From: Flavobacterium sufflavum
GTDB taxonomy: Bacteria > Bacteroidota > Bacteroidia > Flavobacteriales > Flavobacteriaceae
Direction of reading: 5' to 3'
Length of the DNA: 64,000 nt
Assembly (NCBI RefSeq): GCF_004016525.1
Contig: NZ_SACJ01000001.1
Span: 620,001-684,000, forward strand
The position numbers were made by a program, and so were the translations under genes. Of this stretch, positions 8,933 through 17,933 are shown one piece after another. The notes beneath the pieces are model-generated. The model searched no databases. It was given only the letters and a program-made list of their open reading frames with translations, and had not been told where the DNA came from. Positions within the stretch are counted from its first letter, which is position 1. Every line of letters begins with the position of its first letter.

Positions 8933-9412
8933 TTATTCTTTTTTTTCTATTCTTAAACCTACTTCGGTAATACCTTCCAATTGTGTAACTCCGGGAACCT
9001 TACCTCCCTCTCTTACAGCTTGTTTTATATTGAGTTTGTATTTACCTCTAAACTTTACATTTTCTTTAAAATACAATTTGCTCTCTTTTATATCGGTAAA
9101 TCCATCACCTAGCAAAGTACCATCGGCCGCAGCCATTTCATATTCTAAAGTATCCACTTTAGTATAACCATTTGGTTTTTCTAAGGTTACAATCAAAAAA
9201 AGATTCCTAAAGGGATAATTATTATTATCTCTTAAATTAATGAATACATCGTATCGTTTTGTAGAATCCAATTCGGGCAAATTAAAGGAAACAACACTGT
9301 CTTTATGCCAGGCACTACCAACGGATTTATATTCATCAAAAACTCTTTTTTTATCACAGGAAAAAAAAAGTATGCTAACTAAAAGTAATAAAATGCTATT
9401 TTTTAGCCTCAT
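8933..9412 (-). CDS. gldH: gliding motility lipoprotein GldH
   Basis: A 159-residue lipoprotein required for gliding and for normal type IX secretion in Flavobacterium (known from genetics in F. johnsoniae). The signal peptide ends in FFSC with Cys19 as the lipid site, so the protein is anchored in an envelope membrane facing the periplasm. The body (DEYKSVGSAWHKDSVVSFN, then NNYPFRNLFLI) matches the GldH pattern and is predicted all-beta. The start overlaps the last 17 bases of ricT and the stop lies 7 nt before PBP1A, so translation is probably coupled. Length and order are as in other flavobacteria. Confidence 0.9.
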   Translation of the reverse strand: MRLKNSILLLLVSILFFSCDKKRVFDEYKSVGSAWHKDSVVSFNLPELDSTKRYDVFINLRDNNNYPFRNLFLIVTLEKPNGYTKVDTLEYEMAAADGTLLGDGFTDIKESKLYFKENVKFRGKYKLNIKQAVREGGKVPGVTQLEGITEVGLRIEKKE

Positions 9413-10688
9413 TTTTTTTAATAATTATAGGTTTTCTAGGTCCTTTAGGCTTCTTTTCAGCAGCAGGCTTTTCTTGTGTTGGAGCAGCTTGAGCCGGTTT
9501 ATTCGCCTGTTTATTTACAGGTTTTTTAGTATTTGGAGCCACCGCTGTATTTTCAACTGCTTTTTTAGGCTTTTTATTGTGTCTTTTACTCTTTTTTGGC
9601 TGATCAAAACGAGTTAAACTTTCCTGCCCCATAGCATTATTGAAATCTTTTTCAACTTCTTGCGTAACTTCAATGGCAAAATCCTCCAAAGAAGAGACTT
9701 TCTTTTTCAGCTTGTTCTCGGCTATAATTTCCTTAACCTTATCGATTTTTAGAACATGCCAATTTGCAAAATTGTTAGTATAGGCAAACCACATCAATCC
9801 TTTAAAAATATCTTGTTTTTGACAAACAGCATCCCCTTTCTCGGTAACTAATTTGGTGTCAAAATCAGGGAATCCTTTTAAAGCATCCATGTAAGTGTCT
9901 AGTTCATAATTCAAACAACACTTTAATTTACCGCATTGTCCGGCTAATTTTTGTGGATTCAAAGACAATTGTTGGTAACGCGCTGCCGAAGTATTTACAC
10001 TTCTAAAATCAGTCAACCAAGTAGAACAACACAATTCTCTACCGCAAGAACCAATTCCACCCAAACGAGCCGCTTCCTGACGGAAACCTACTTGCTTCAT
10101 CTCGATTCTAGTATTGAATTCCTTGGCAAAATCTTTAATTAATTGTCTAAAATCGACTCTGTCATTTGCCGTATAATAAAACGTAGCTTTAGACCCATCC
10201 CCCTGAAATTCAATATCTGAAATTTTCATTTCCAATTTTTGGGCAATAGCTAATTCGCGGGCGCGAACTTTCATCGGCTCTTCTTTACTGCGAGCCGCCG
10301 ACCAAATATCGATGTCTTTTTGAGATGCTTTTCGGTACACTTTAGGCACTTCATTGCTATTGGGATCAACGCCTTTTTTCTTCATTTGAATTCTTACCAA
10401 TTCGCCTGTCAAAGTAACGATTCCAATATCATGTCCTGGAGAAGCGACAGTTGCCACAATGTCTCCCATGCTTAAAGTCAATTTTTCAGTATTGCGGTAA
10501 AATTCTTTTCTTCCATTCTTAAAACGAACTTCGACACAATCAAAAGGGGCTTCACCACCTGGTAAACTCATATTTGAAAGCCAATCGAAAACCGTTAATT
10601 TGTTGCAGCTATCGGTGCCACAAGTCCCATTATTTTTACAACCCTTCGGTGCGCTACCATCAGAGGTTGAACAACTTGCACATGCCAT
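9396..10688 (-). CDS. ricT: PSP1/RicT-like regulatory protein
   Basis: A 430-residue cytoplasmic protein with a PSP1 domain (about 45-270). The N-terminus is cysteine-rich (MACASCSTSDG, then Cys17, Cys23, Cys28), and the core carries GGIGSCGRELCCSTW (210-224) and CGKLKCCLNYE (252-262), which in Bacillus RicT (YaaT) help bind iron-sulfur clusters in the RicAFT complex that acts on RNA processing. The last 70 residues are a basic, Lys/Pro/Ala-rich tail, probably disordered. In Bacteroidota the gene stands directly before gldH, as here, with a 17-base overlap. The molecular role in this phylum is not established. Confidence 0.88.
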   Translation of the reverse strand: MACASCSTSDGSAPKGCKNNGTCGTDSCNKLTVFDWLSNMSLPGGEAPFDCVEVRFKNGRKEFYRNTEKLTLSMGDIVATVASPGHDIGIVTLTGELVRIQMKKKGVDPNSNEVPKVYRKASQKDIDIWSAARSKEEPMKVRARELAIAQKLEMKISDIEFQGDGSKATFYYTANDRVDFRQLIKDFAKEFNTRIEMKQVGFRQEAARLGGIGSCGRELCCSTWLTDFRSVNTSAARYQQLSLNPQKLAGQCGKLKCCLNYELDTYMDALKGFPDFDTKLVTEKGDAVCQKQDIFKGLMWFAYTNNFANWHVLKIDKVKEIIAENKLKKKVSSLEDFAIEVTQEVEKDFNNAMGQESLTRFDQPKKSKRHNKKPKKAVENTAVAPNTKKPVNKQANKPAQAAPTQEKPAAEKKPKGPRKPIIIKKNEAKK

Positions 10689-10757
10689 AATTTTATATGT
10701 AGTGTTGTGACTGGCACAACTTAAGTTCTTAAAACGTTTAATCTGTAAAGATAGTAC

Positions 10758-10841
10758 TTTTTAATCTTAAGATGCAAAATTAAGAATTCCCCAAAACATT
10801 AAAATTTTTATAAAAAAAGGCTATCCAAAGAAATAGGCTTT
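10758..10841. repeat. direct repeat L, degraded copy of the trhO terminator region
   Basis: Bases 10758-10824 align without gaps to 13086-13152 at 58 of 67 positions, and the following 13 bases AGAAATAGGCTTT (10829-10841) also recur at 13165-13177. In the other copy this segment forms the terminator of trhO. Here the hairpin is imperfect (a G-G mismatch in AAAGGCTAT against ATAGGCTTT). The segment lies in the upstream region of ricT. Confidence 0.8.
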
Positions 10842-10885
10842 TCAATCCATTTTTGACTATAAGGTGGATCTAAAATCTTAACCCA

Positions 10886-10920
10886 TTGGGTGTAATTTAG
10901 TTGTTAATAATTACACCCAA
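10886..10920. repeat. 12-bp inverted repeat in the S41-ricT gap
   Basis: TTGGGTGTAATT (10886-10897) pairs exactly with 10909-10920 across an 11-nt loop. Neither side has a T-run, so it is an RNA hairpin or protein site and not a plain terminator. The rest of the 336-bp gap (10689-11024) holds repeat copy L (10758-10841) and AT-rich sequence with no gene. Confidence 0.6.
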
Positions 10921-11024
10921 AGCGTTAATCTTAAACTATAATCAGTTGATTTTAAATCAATATCCATTATATTGATTCTTTTGACTTTATGATTTTTAAA
11001 ATTTTGTCTTACTTATACTGATTC

Positions 11025-12524
11025 TTATTTTTTTAAACTTTTAAAATCTTCAATATACAATCCTTTGGCAGTATTCGTAGGATTGAACGAAGCAAGATTG
11101 TCGTTTCTAAAAGACAATGAGGTGTTGGTGTTTTGAGTATTAGTCCGCAAAGTTTGCCCAGTAATCAGTTCGAGAGCCTTTTTTAAACAAGGATCTTTTA
11201 TGTTTCCAAATTCAACCAAATTTAAGAAAGCAGAGTAAGGATTAATAGCGTAATCAGGTGTAATTTTTGCTGGATTTACATCTTTGTCTTTATTGTAATA
11301 TTTAAAAGTAATGGGTTGCAATTGCCATTTGTGTTTGGTACTTCTATTAGTGTATGAGGTATAATTATATGTGGGGCAATCATATAGGGTGTTAGATCCT
11401 ACAAATTTACCTACTGTATCTTCGCCTATCGTGGTTACGCTAATGTATTTTTTTAAACATTGAATAGTTAGTTCGCTGGCAGAAGCCGTTTGAAAACTTA
11501 CTAAGACATATATTTTTGTTAAAGAAAGGCTATTTATACTTTCATCTCTCTGAAAGGTGGGCTCGTTATCAACCAAGTTGAAAACTCTAACTTTGTCTGA
11601 AAGGTATTCAAAGCCATCGTTGCTATTATGTTTATCATTGAAATCTAAAAAAACATAAGGCTTGTTAGTAAAACTTCCATTAATCATTTGCGCCAAAGCA
11701 ATTGCTGTTTCTAATGATCCGCCTCCGTTGTATCTTAAATCTAAAACCAATTCGTTAATTCCATCCGATTGCATTTTGGCGAAAGCAGCATTAAGTTCAT
11801 CATTATAATCTGATTTGAAACTATTATACACCAAATATCCAATGTTTTTACTGCCATATACTTTCTTTTCGTAATAAGCAACTGGGTTTTCGTCAATGTT
11901 GGCTTGGGATACAACTACAGTTGAGGCTTTGTCAGTGGTTACCATGCCAGTACTTATAAATCCCACACTTGCTGCCAAAGTAAGTGATATTTGCGTATTG
12001 GTTAGTTGATCATAATTACTTGAGTTAAGTTGGTTACCATTTATTTTTGTAATAACGTCACCTCTTTTCAATCCCGCTAAATCAGCAGCTGAGCCTGGTA
12101 CAATATAATTTATCAAGGCTACCAAATTTACATTATTCAAATCTTTAGGATATAAACCATAACTAAAACCGTTACTTTTTTTGACTTCGGCAATTTTTGA
12201 AACATTCACAACTTCATTACTGTTTTCAATCCAAGAAAATCTATCAACAGTTCCTCTTTGATAAAGGAGCGAATAAAAAAGAGCATCCGGAGTTTTTCCA
12301 TTAATGAAATTAGCATAGTTATTGCTCGAAGTAATTTTGCTGTCGGATAAATCGGAAACATTGGATTGCCAATAATACCAGGAATTCATTGCTTTCCAAA
12401 CAAAGTTGTTAATCTCATCAGGTACAACAGTTTTGATTGCATCTGAATCCGCATCAGAATCCTTACTGCAAGAAGTAAAAGCCAATCCAACAAGCAATAT
12501 TAAAATAAGATATTTTAGTTTCAT
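11025..12524 (-). CDS. S41 family C-terminal processing peptidase, lipoprotein
   Basis: A 499-residue lipoprotein (signal peptide ending FTSC, Cys19) with an Asp-rich linker. Domains in order: a helical N-terminal part, a PDZ domain (about 120-200; VPGSAADLAGLKRGDVITKINGN), and the tail-specific protease core (about 225-420) with LDLRYNGGGS and the serine motif TASASELT. Such proteins degrade or trim exported proteins in the periplasm. The chain ends with about 70 residues unique to the subfamily. The gene and the divergent small lipoprotein gene at 12574 are framed by the direct repeats at 10758 and 13086, which suggests they entered together between trhO and ricT. Confidence 0.9.
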   Translation of the reverse strand: MKLKYLILILLVGLAFTSCSKDSDADSDAIKTVVPDEINNFVWKAMNSWYYWQSNVSDLSDSKITSSNNYANFINGKTPDALFYSLLYQRGTVDRFSWIENSNEVVNVSKIAEVKKSNGFSYGLYPKDLNNVNLVALINYIVPGSAADLAGLKRGDVITKINGNQLNSSNYDQLTNTQISLTLAASVGFISTGMVTTDKASTVVVSQANIDENPVAYYEKKVYGSKNIGYLVYNSFKSDYNDELNAAFAKMQSDGINELVLDLRYNGGGSLETAIALAQMINGSFTNKPYVFLDFNDKHNSNDGFEYLSDKVRVFNLVDNEPTFQRDESINSLSLTKIYVLVSFQTASASELTIQCLKKYISVTTIGEDTVGKFVGSNTLYDCPTYNYTSYTNRSTKHKWQLQPITFKYYNKDKDVNPAKITPDYAINPYSAFLNLVEFGNIKDPCLKKALELITGQTLRTNTQNTNTSLSFRNDNLASFNPTNTAKGLYIEDFKSLKK

Positions 12525-12573
12525 TATTAATCAATAGTTTAAATTAAATTTGTGCGAATAAAACATCAAAACT

Positions 12574-12954
12574 ATGAAAAATAGTACACCAAAAGTCATT
12601 ATTTTATTACTTTATTTAGGATCTTTCTTTATTTTCTCATGTTCCAAGCAATTATTAGATATTAAAAACCAAACTTATAAAAGCTATAACAGAGATAGTG
12701 AAAAAGGATATATAGTTAGTTTTGAAATTGTTAATACGGCGATTATTCCAAAATCGATTGTGATTAATGGTATAGTTCAAAATATCTCAATAGCAAACAA
12801 AACTGGTAAAAATTACCAAGTAAATGTGATTGCACAAACCACTTTAATTTATAACTACCAAGTAAAATTAGAGAAAAAAGAAAACGGAATATATTTTGAG
12901 AAAGATTCAAAGGTGTTTTTTCAAGCTGTGAAATTCAAATTAATTAAGGATTAA
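12574..12954 (+). CDS. hypothetical small lipoprotein
   Basis: 126 residues with a signal peptide (MKNSTPKVIILLLYLGSFFI) and lipobox FSC (Cys23). The mature part is Lys/Asn/Ile-rich and looks all-beta; no known family is recognised. It is divergent from the S41 protease gene, with 49 bp between the two start codons, so the two share one intergenic control region. The pair lies inside the direct-repeat-bounded segment 10758-13177. A role linked to the protease (for example inhibitor or substrate) is possible but is only inference from position. Confidence 0.65.
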   Translation: MKNSTPKVIILLLYLGSFFIFSCSKQLLDIKNQTYKSYNRDSEKGYIVSFEIVNTAIIPKSIVINGIVQNISIANKTGKNYQVNVIAQTTLIYNYQVKLEKKENGIYFEKDSKVFFQAVKFKLIKD

Positions 12955-13085
12955 TTTTTCGCTACTCTAAAACATACCGATTAACTTTTTTCATAGTGTA
13001 TCGACATCATAGTAAAGCACTTTAGATTAGAATATAAATTCGTTTATATAACTCGAAGCGGTTTTTAGTTCATTAAAATGAGTGT

Positions 13086-13177
13086 TTTTTAATCTTAAGT
13101 TGCAAGATTAAGAAATATCTAAAAGATTAAAGTTTTTATAAAAAAAGCCTATTTCAACTAAATTAGAAATAGGCTTT
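13086..13177 (-). terminator. trhO terminator within direct repeat R
   Basis: AAAGCCTATTTC (13144-13155) pairs exactly with GAAATAGGCTTT (13166-13177) over a 10-nt loop; read on the - strand it ends in a run of seven T. It closes trhO. The whole segment 13086-13177 is the better-preserved copy of the repeat found at 10758-10841. The remaining gap from 12955 shows no gene. Confidence 0.8.
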
Positions 13178-13199
13178 AAAACAATTTTAACTGTTATCT

Positions 13200-14558
13200 T
13201 TAGTTTAAAATTTTATATAATTTATCAGATAAACGAATTCTGAAAGGAACGGCAAAGGTTAATTTATCACCTATTTGAGCTTGAGTTCCTTCATAACCAT
13301 TAACAAACATTTTATCCAAAACTAATTCTTGATTTCCTGTTGTTGGTCCGGAAATTAAAATTTTGTCACCCAAATTCAACTCATTATTTTCAATGGTAAA
13401 AAGACCAATATTCGCTTTTACATAATAATGTTCCGCTTTTCCAACTAAGGTCTTTTTTACTTTTATTTTTTGACGAATATCCGCTGATTTTGCAGCTGTC
13501 GCCAAAGCAGTATCAGACAGTTCGCCAGAATGTTTGAACTTCAAACTTTCTGATTTTCCTTTTCTAAATACTTTATTCCCTACTTGTTTCCCTCTTCTCA
13601 GTTTAATTTGCTCTTCATAAGGCAAATGGGTGATTTCCTGACATTCGCTAGAACAACAATTTTCCATAGCTGCTTTACATTCATCACATTGAATAAACAA
13701 TAAATGACAACCATCGTTAGCACAATTGGTGTGATTATCGCAAGGTTTTCCGCATTGATGACATTGTGAAACAATATCATCAGTAATTCTCTCCCCCAAA
13801 CGATTATCGAAAACGAAGTTTTTTCCGATGAATTTACTTTCCAATCCTTCCTCTTCAATTTGCTTGGCATAATTGATGATTCCGCCTTCTAATTGGAAAA
13901 CATTTTTAAAACCTTGGTGCTTGAAATAAGCGCTCGCTTTCTCACAACGAATTCCACCTGTACAATACATTACCAGGTTTTTGTCTTCCTTATGATCCTG
14001 AAGTTGCTCGTTGATTATGGGTAAACTTTCTCTAAAAGTTTCTACATCAGGAGTGATGGCACCTTTAAAATGTCCTACTTCACTTTCGTAATGATTTCTA
14101 AAATCAACTACAATCGTATTTGGATCTTCCAGAATTTCATTGAATTCTTTGGCTTTTAAGTGTACGCCTTTATTGGTTACATCAAAAGTATCATCGTTCA
14201 ATCCATCAGCAACAATCTTATGGCGTACTTTAATTGTCAATTTTAAAAACGCGTGATCGTCTTGTTCTACGGCAACATTCAAACGAATGCCTTTCATAAA
14301 ATCATACGCCTCCAAAGTTTCTCTAAAAGCTTCGATATTTTCGGCAGGAACGTTCATTTGAGCGTTAATACCTTCATGGGCAACATAAATTCGACCCAGG
14401 GCATCAAGTGCGTTCCAGGCTAGAAATAAATCGTCGCGAAATTTTTTAGGATCTTCAATTTTGGCATACGCATAGAAAGACAACGTAAGACGTTGTTTAC
14501 CCGCTTGATCAATCAGTTCAGCTCTTTCTTCTGCGCTTAAGGTGTTGTACAGTTGCAT
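13200..14558 (-). CDS. trhO: tRNA uridine-34 hydroxylase TrhO (rhodanese family) with C-terminal barrel
   Basis: Oxygen-dependent hydroxylase that makes 5-hydroxyuridine at tRNA position 34 (known for E. coli TrhO/YceA). Domains in order: N-terminal alpha/beta domain (1-120), rhodanese domain (135-235) with catalytic Cys199 in YCTGGIRCEK, and a cysteine-rich segment (266-306; CHQCGKPC, NCAND.CH, CDEC, CCSSEC) that probably binds zinc. E. coli TrhO stops near residue 350; this one has 452, and residues 366-452 (KVKKTLVGKAEHYYVKANIG...NLGDKILISGPTT) look like the EF-Tu-domain-2 type barrel also found on U32 peptidases. U32 proteins (TrhP) make the same tRNA modification, which makes the fusion meaningful. 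Monocistronic with a clear terminator. Confidence 0.9.
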   Translation of the reverse strand: MQLYNTLSAEERAELIDQAGKQRLTLSFYAYAKIEDPKKFRDDLFLAWNALDALGRIYVAHEGINAQMNVPAENIEAFRETLEAYDFMKGIRLNVAVEQDDHAFLKLTIKVRHKIVADGLNDDTFDVTNKGVHLKAKEFNEILEDPNTIVVDFRNHYESEVGHFKGAITPDVETFRESLPIINEQLQDHKEDKNLVMYCTGGIRCEKASAYFKHQGFKNVFQLEGGIINYAKQIEEEGLESKFIGKNFVFDNRLGERITDDIVSQCHQCGKPCDNHTNCANDGCHLLFIQCDECKAAMENCCSSECQEITHLPYEEQIKLRRGKQVGNKVFRKGKSESLKFKHSGELSDTALATAAKSADIRQKIKVKKTLVGKAEHYYVKANIGLFTIENNELNLGDKILISGPTTGNQELVLDKMFVNGYEGTQAQIGDKLTFAVPFRIRLSDKLYKILN

Positions 14559-14643
14559 GCTATAAACAGTTTATGTTTAGAATATTTTTTGCAAAAGTAT
14601 AAAAAATAACTAAAAACTGTATAATCTCAATCTTTTAACAAAA

Positions 14644-16914
14644 CTAATTCAAACTTGCCTTAAACATTCGCAATTCGTCCCAACTGAATTTTTCGCCATA
14701 TTCCTCTTTCAAACCACTCAGCGATTCTTCCTTGTAATATTTAAAAGCTTCGGCTAATTCGTCAATTTTATCTTGTGGTAAAACTTCGCTTATCGAAATT
14801 CGCTTTGCCTGAATCAGTTTCACCAAATGAGTTTCGATAGTTTGAATGCTTAATTTTCGAATATTGGCAATATCTTCAATCGAATTTTTAGCTATCCACA
14901 AATCGAATGTTTCTTCAACAGTTGATTTTTTCGGCTCTTTTTGGTCTTTTTTCTTCGAAGTGTAGCGATTTACATCTTCTTCATCTTCAATCAACGTAAT
15001 ATTCGCTTCCTTGAATTGGTTTTGGATGGCTTCTTTTTTCCTCGAAAGGTATTTTTTAATCTCGTCTGAAGTGAGTTTTTCTTTTGAAATAGCCTCATTT
15101 GCAATAACGGTTTCTATCAACAATTTTGTTTTCATTAAACGCAAAACGGCTTTGGATTGTAACTCTTCTAATTCCGATAATTCTTCGAAATAAGCTTTGG
15201 CTTTCTTCAGTCGTTTAATTTCTTCAATTTTCCATAAAATCTCAAAAACCAAATCATCCATAGGTTTGAAAAAATAATCAAACGCTGCCTGAATTCGTTC
15301 AGAAACATGAATTAAATCCACCGTTTCATTGGCAAATATTTTATTCAATTGTATGATGAATTTTTTGGACGGATCCAAAAGCGATTCGATATTTTCCAAT
15401 TGTTTCGCTGCCCAAAGTGCATTTTTAGATTTTGCCGAAGTTTCCGTTTTATCCGAATAACTGAATTTATGATTACGCCATTCCTGAGCCAAATCATGCC
15501 AATCGAAGCTGTTAATCAAATAATTATGGATGAAATTCTTGGTTTCAAAATGCAGAGAATTCTTCAACACCTCTTCCGAAGCTTTATTTTGAGCATATTC
15601 CATCACATCCAGGTCGTTAGAAATACCATTCATTCGCAACGGAGACAGCAAAACCAAGCCTTCTAACGAACGTAAACGCGACAAGGCGACATAAGCCTGC
15701 CCAGGCATAAAAACCTGCGAAACATCAATCGCAGCTTTGTCAAAGGTTAATCCCTGGCTTTTATGTACCGTAATTGCCCAGGCTAATTTGATAGGATAAT
15801 GTACAAAAGTTCCCAAAACCTCCTCTTCCACTTCCTTGGTCAATGGATCAACTTTGTAACGAATATTTTGCCATTCGTATCGTTCCACTTCTATGGTTTT
15901 ATTTTCTTCCGGAAAATGCACCAGGATTTCCTGACTCGAAAGCGACTTGATAATCCCCATTTTGCCATTGAAATAGTTTTTTTCGAAAGCCAAATCGTTT
16001 TTGACAAACATAATTTGTGCTCCCACTTTCAATTGCAAATTATGCTCCACAGGATAAATTTTCTCTGGAAAATCTCCAACAATTTCTGGCTTATAGGTAA
16101 TTAATTCTCCTTTTAAATCTTCCAAAGCCTGTGCATTCATCGCATCGGCTTTAGCATTATGGGTTGTTAATGTGATATACCCTTTATTCGCCTTTAAATC
16201 AAAATCAGGTTTGACATATTGATTTAAAACCTGAACATCTTCGGGAGTAATTTGGTTATTCCTCAAATTATTTAAAACCGAAATAAAATTGGTATCCGTC
16301 TGGCGAAAAATTTTAGATAATTCAATATACAAAGGCGGACTTTGCTGAATAACATGCGAATGAAAAAAGAATTTTCCTTTATAATAATTGCGTAACGTTC
16401 GCCATTCTTCATCCCGAATTACGGGTGGCAACTGCAATAAATCTCCAATAAATAAAACCTGAACACCGCCAAAAGGAATAGCTTTTTTCCGAACGGTTTG
16501 CATCATATAATCCATAGCATCCAGCAAATCGGCACGAAGCATACTCACTTCATCAATAACCAGCAATTCCATATTTCTAATCACTGCTTTTTTCAAGCCA
16601 TTCATTTTAAAATGCCTGCGTAAACTTTCCTTATTTTCAAACTTCACCGTTTCCGAAAACTGAGATTCGGCAGTATGAGAAGGAATAAATCCACTAAACG
16701 GCAATTGAAACATCGAATGAATGGTAACACCACCGGCATTCAAAGCGGCAATTCCTGTGGGCGCCACTACGACAGTATTTTTATGCGTAGTTTCAATTAT
16801 TTCACGCAAAAGTGTAGTTTTTCCTGTCCCCGCTTTTCCAGTCAAAAAAACCGAACGTTGGGTTTGATTGATAAACTGTAAGGTATATTGAGCGGCTTCG
16901 GATAAGGTTTGCAT
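14644..16914 (-). CDS. Pif1/RecD-like DNA helicase with C-terminal HTH domain
   Basis: A 756-residue superfamily 1B helicase. Walker A is GKAGTGKTT (26-34), Walker B is LLVIDEVSM (about 117-125), and the later motif AWAITVHKSQGLTFDKA is the Pif1/RecD signature, followed by VALSRLRSLEGLVLLSP. The second half (about 480-640) is helical and charged, and residues about 675-740 (DLWIAKNSIEDIANIRKLS..TIETHLVKLI) form a winged or HRDC-like helix-turn-helix as in RecQ C-termini. Pif1 helicases unwind G-quadruplexes and assist replication and repair. This long Bacteroidota form is widespread. Monocistronic, upstream of trhO by 85 nt on the same strand, so co-transcription is possible. Confidence 0.9.
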   Translation of the reverse strand: MQTLSEAAQYTLQFINQTQRSVFLTGKAGTGKTTLLREIIETTHKNTVVVAPTGIAALNAGGVTIHSMFQLPFSGFIPSHTAESQFSETVKFENKESLRRHFKMNGLKKAVIRNMELLVIDEVSMLRADLLDAMDYMMQTVRKKAIPFGGVQVLFIGDLLQLPPVIRDEEWRTLRNYYKGKFFFHSHVIQQSPPLYIELSKIFRQTDTNFISVLNNLRNNQITPEDVQVLNQYVKPDFDLKANKGYITLTTHNAKADAMNAQALEDLKGELITYKPEIVGDFPEKIYPVEHNLQLKVGAQIMFVKNDLAFEKNYFNGKMGIIKSLSSQEILVHFPEENKTIEVERYEWQNIRYKVDPLTKEVEEEVLGTFVHYPIKLAWAITVHKSQGLTFDKAAIDVSQVFMPGQAYVALSRLRSLEGLVLLSPLRMNGISNDLDVMEYAQNKASEEVLKNSLHFETKNFIHNYLINSFDWHDLAQEWRNHKFSYSDKTETSAKSKNALWAAKQLENIESLLDPSKKFIIQLNKIFANETVDLIHVSERIQAAFDYFFKPMDDLVFEILWKIEEIKRLKKAKAYFEELSELEELQSKAVLRLMKTKLLIETVIANEAISKEKLTSDEIKKYLSRKKEAIQNQFKEANITLIEDEEDVNRYTSKKKDQKEPKKSTVEETFDLWIAKNSIEDIANIRKLSIQTIETHLVKLIQAKRISISEVLPQDKIDELAEAFKYYKEESLSGLKEEYGEKFSWDELRMFKASLN

Positions 16915-17000
16915 TTATATGATAATTAAAACGGCTAAATTAATGGAAATAAAATTATAATTATATAAGTTATTATTTACATTTAATCAGCTGTTAAATC

Positions 17001-17040
17001 AAAAAAAATGCCTTCAATCTGAAACCAGATGAAGGCATTT
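17001..17040 (-). terminator. strong terminator of the ompH gene
   Basis: AAATGCCTTC (17006-17015) plus ATCTG (17017-17021) pair with CAGAT (17026-17030) plus GAAGGCATTT (17031-17040) around an AAAC loop, with one bulged A. The run of eight A at 17001-17008 becomes the U-tract on the - strand. Confidence 0.9.
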
Positions 17041-17060
17041 CTAAAAGTAGAATGAAAAAA

Positions 17061-17636
17061 TTATTTCTTTTCTTCAGCTTTAGTTTCCGATTTAGCAGAA
17101 GCTTTATATTTGTCATTCAGAGCTTTAATGATTTCTTTAGTGATATCATATTTATCCTCAGCATATAAAATAGAAGCAGCATCTCCTGTTCCATAGATAT
17201 ATGAATAACCTTTCTCTTTTCCGTAATCTTTAATAAACTTTTTAACTCCTTTGATAAGAGTATCCATTTCAGCACCGCTTGCTTGTTGTAGTTGTTGTGC
17301 TAATTGTTGTTGAGCATAACCTAATTGTTGTTCTCTTTTTTGCAATTCAGCTCCCTTTTTTTGAGCCCATTCCTGTCCATTAGCCTGAGCCTGCGACTGA
17401 AAACTAGCTGCATCTTGCTTAAAACGATTAATCTCTGCTTCTAATTGTCTTCCTTTTTCTTCTGATTGCGCTTTATACTTTGCTTCAAGATCTTTTGCTT
17501 CTGAATACTCTTTCATAAGTTCCGAAGTATCTACGTAAGCTGTTTTAAATTCTTTAGCCTCTTTAACTTCTGCAGTTTTGTTACAAGCAACAACTGAAAT
17601 AGAAATTGCGATAATTAATAATACTTTTTTACTCAT
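17061..17636 (-). CDS. OmpH/Skp family periplasmic chaperone
   Basis: A 190-residue protein starting MSKKVLLIIAISISVVAC, a signal peptide that ends in a possible lipobox (VVAC, Cys18), so it may be lipid-anchored unlike E. coli Skp. The mature part has the OmpH pattern: a short beta strand with TAYVDTSELMKEY, a long coiled-coil arm (about 50-125, Gln/Lys/Glu-rich), then YSYIYGTGDAASILYAEDKYDIT, typical of the family C-terminal body. Such chaperones guard unfolded outer-membrane proteins in the periplasm. I chose ATG 17636 because a longer frame to 17723 would add 29 polar residues in front of the signal peptide. A Lys/Glu-rich tail ends the chain. Monocistronic. Confidence 0.85.
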   Translation of the reverse strand: MSKKVLLIIAISISVVACNKTAEVKEAKEFKTAYVDTSELMKEYSEAKDLEAKYKAQSEEKGRQLEAEINRFKQDAASFQSQAQANGQEWAQKKGAELQKREQQLGYAQQQLAQQLQQASGAEMDTLIKGVKKFIKDYGKEKGYSYIYGTGDAASILYAEDKYDITKEIIKALNDKYKASAKSETKAEEKK

Positions 17637-17900
17637 ATTATTGATATTTCTTTTTTGGTATTCTTGAATCTGTGATTTCATTTTGATTAAATTGTAATTG
17701 ATGTGTTGATGTGTGGGAAGCAAAAATATAAAAAAATAGATAGTAACCTAAAAAACACTGAAAAAATGGGAAAATTTTACGGTATTAGATTTAATTATTA
17801 ATAAAACGAAAGTTATAATTTAAAGCTATAAAAAACGGGTTAAATAGATTAAAAATAAAGCCAAAACAAAAAATAGCCACCAAACAATACCGCAAACATC

Positions 17901-17923
17901 AAAAAAGCCTCTAAAAAGGCTTT
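17901..17923 (-). terminator. terminator of the methyltransferase gene
   Basis: AAAGCCT (17904-17910) pairs with AGGCTTT (17917-17923), and A6 at 17901-17906 gives the - strand U-tract. The rest of the 297-bp gap 17637-17933 is AT-rich without a gene. Confidence 0.7.
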
Positions 17924-17933
17924 AAAATGAGTT

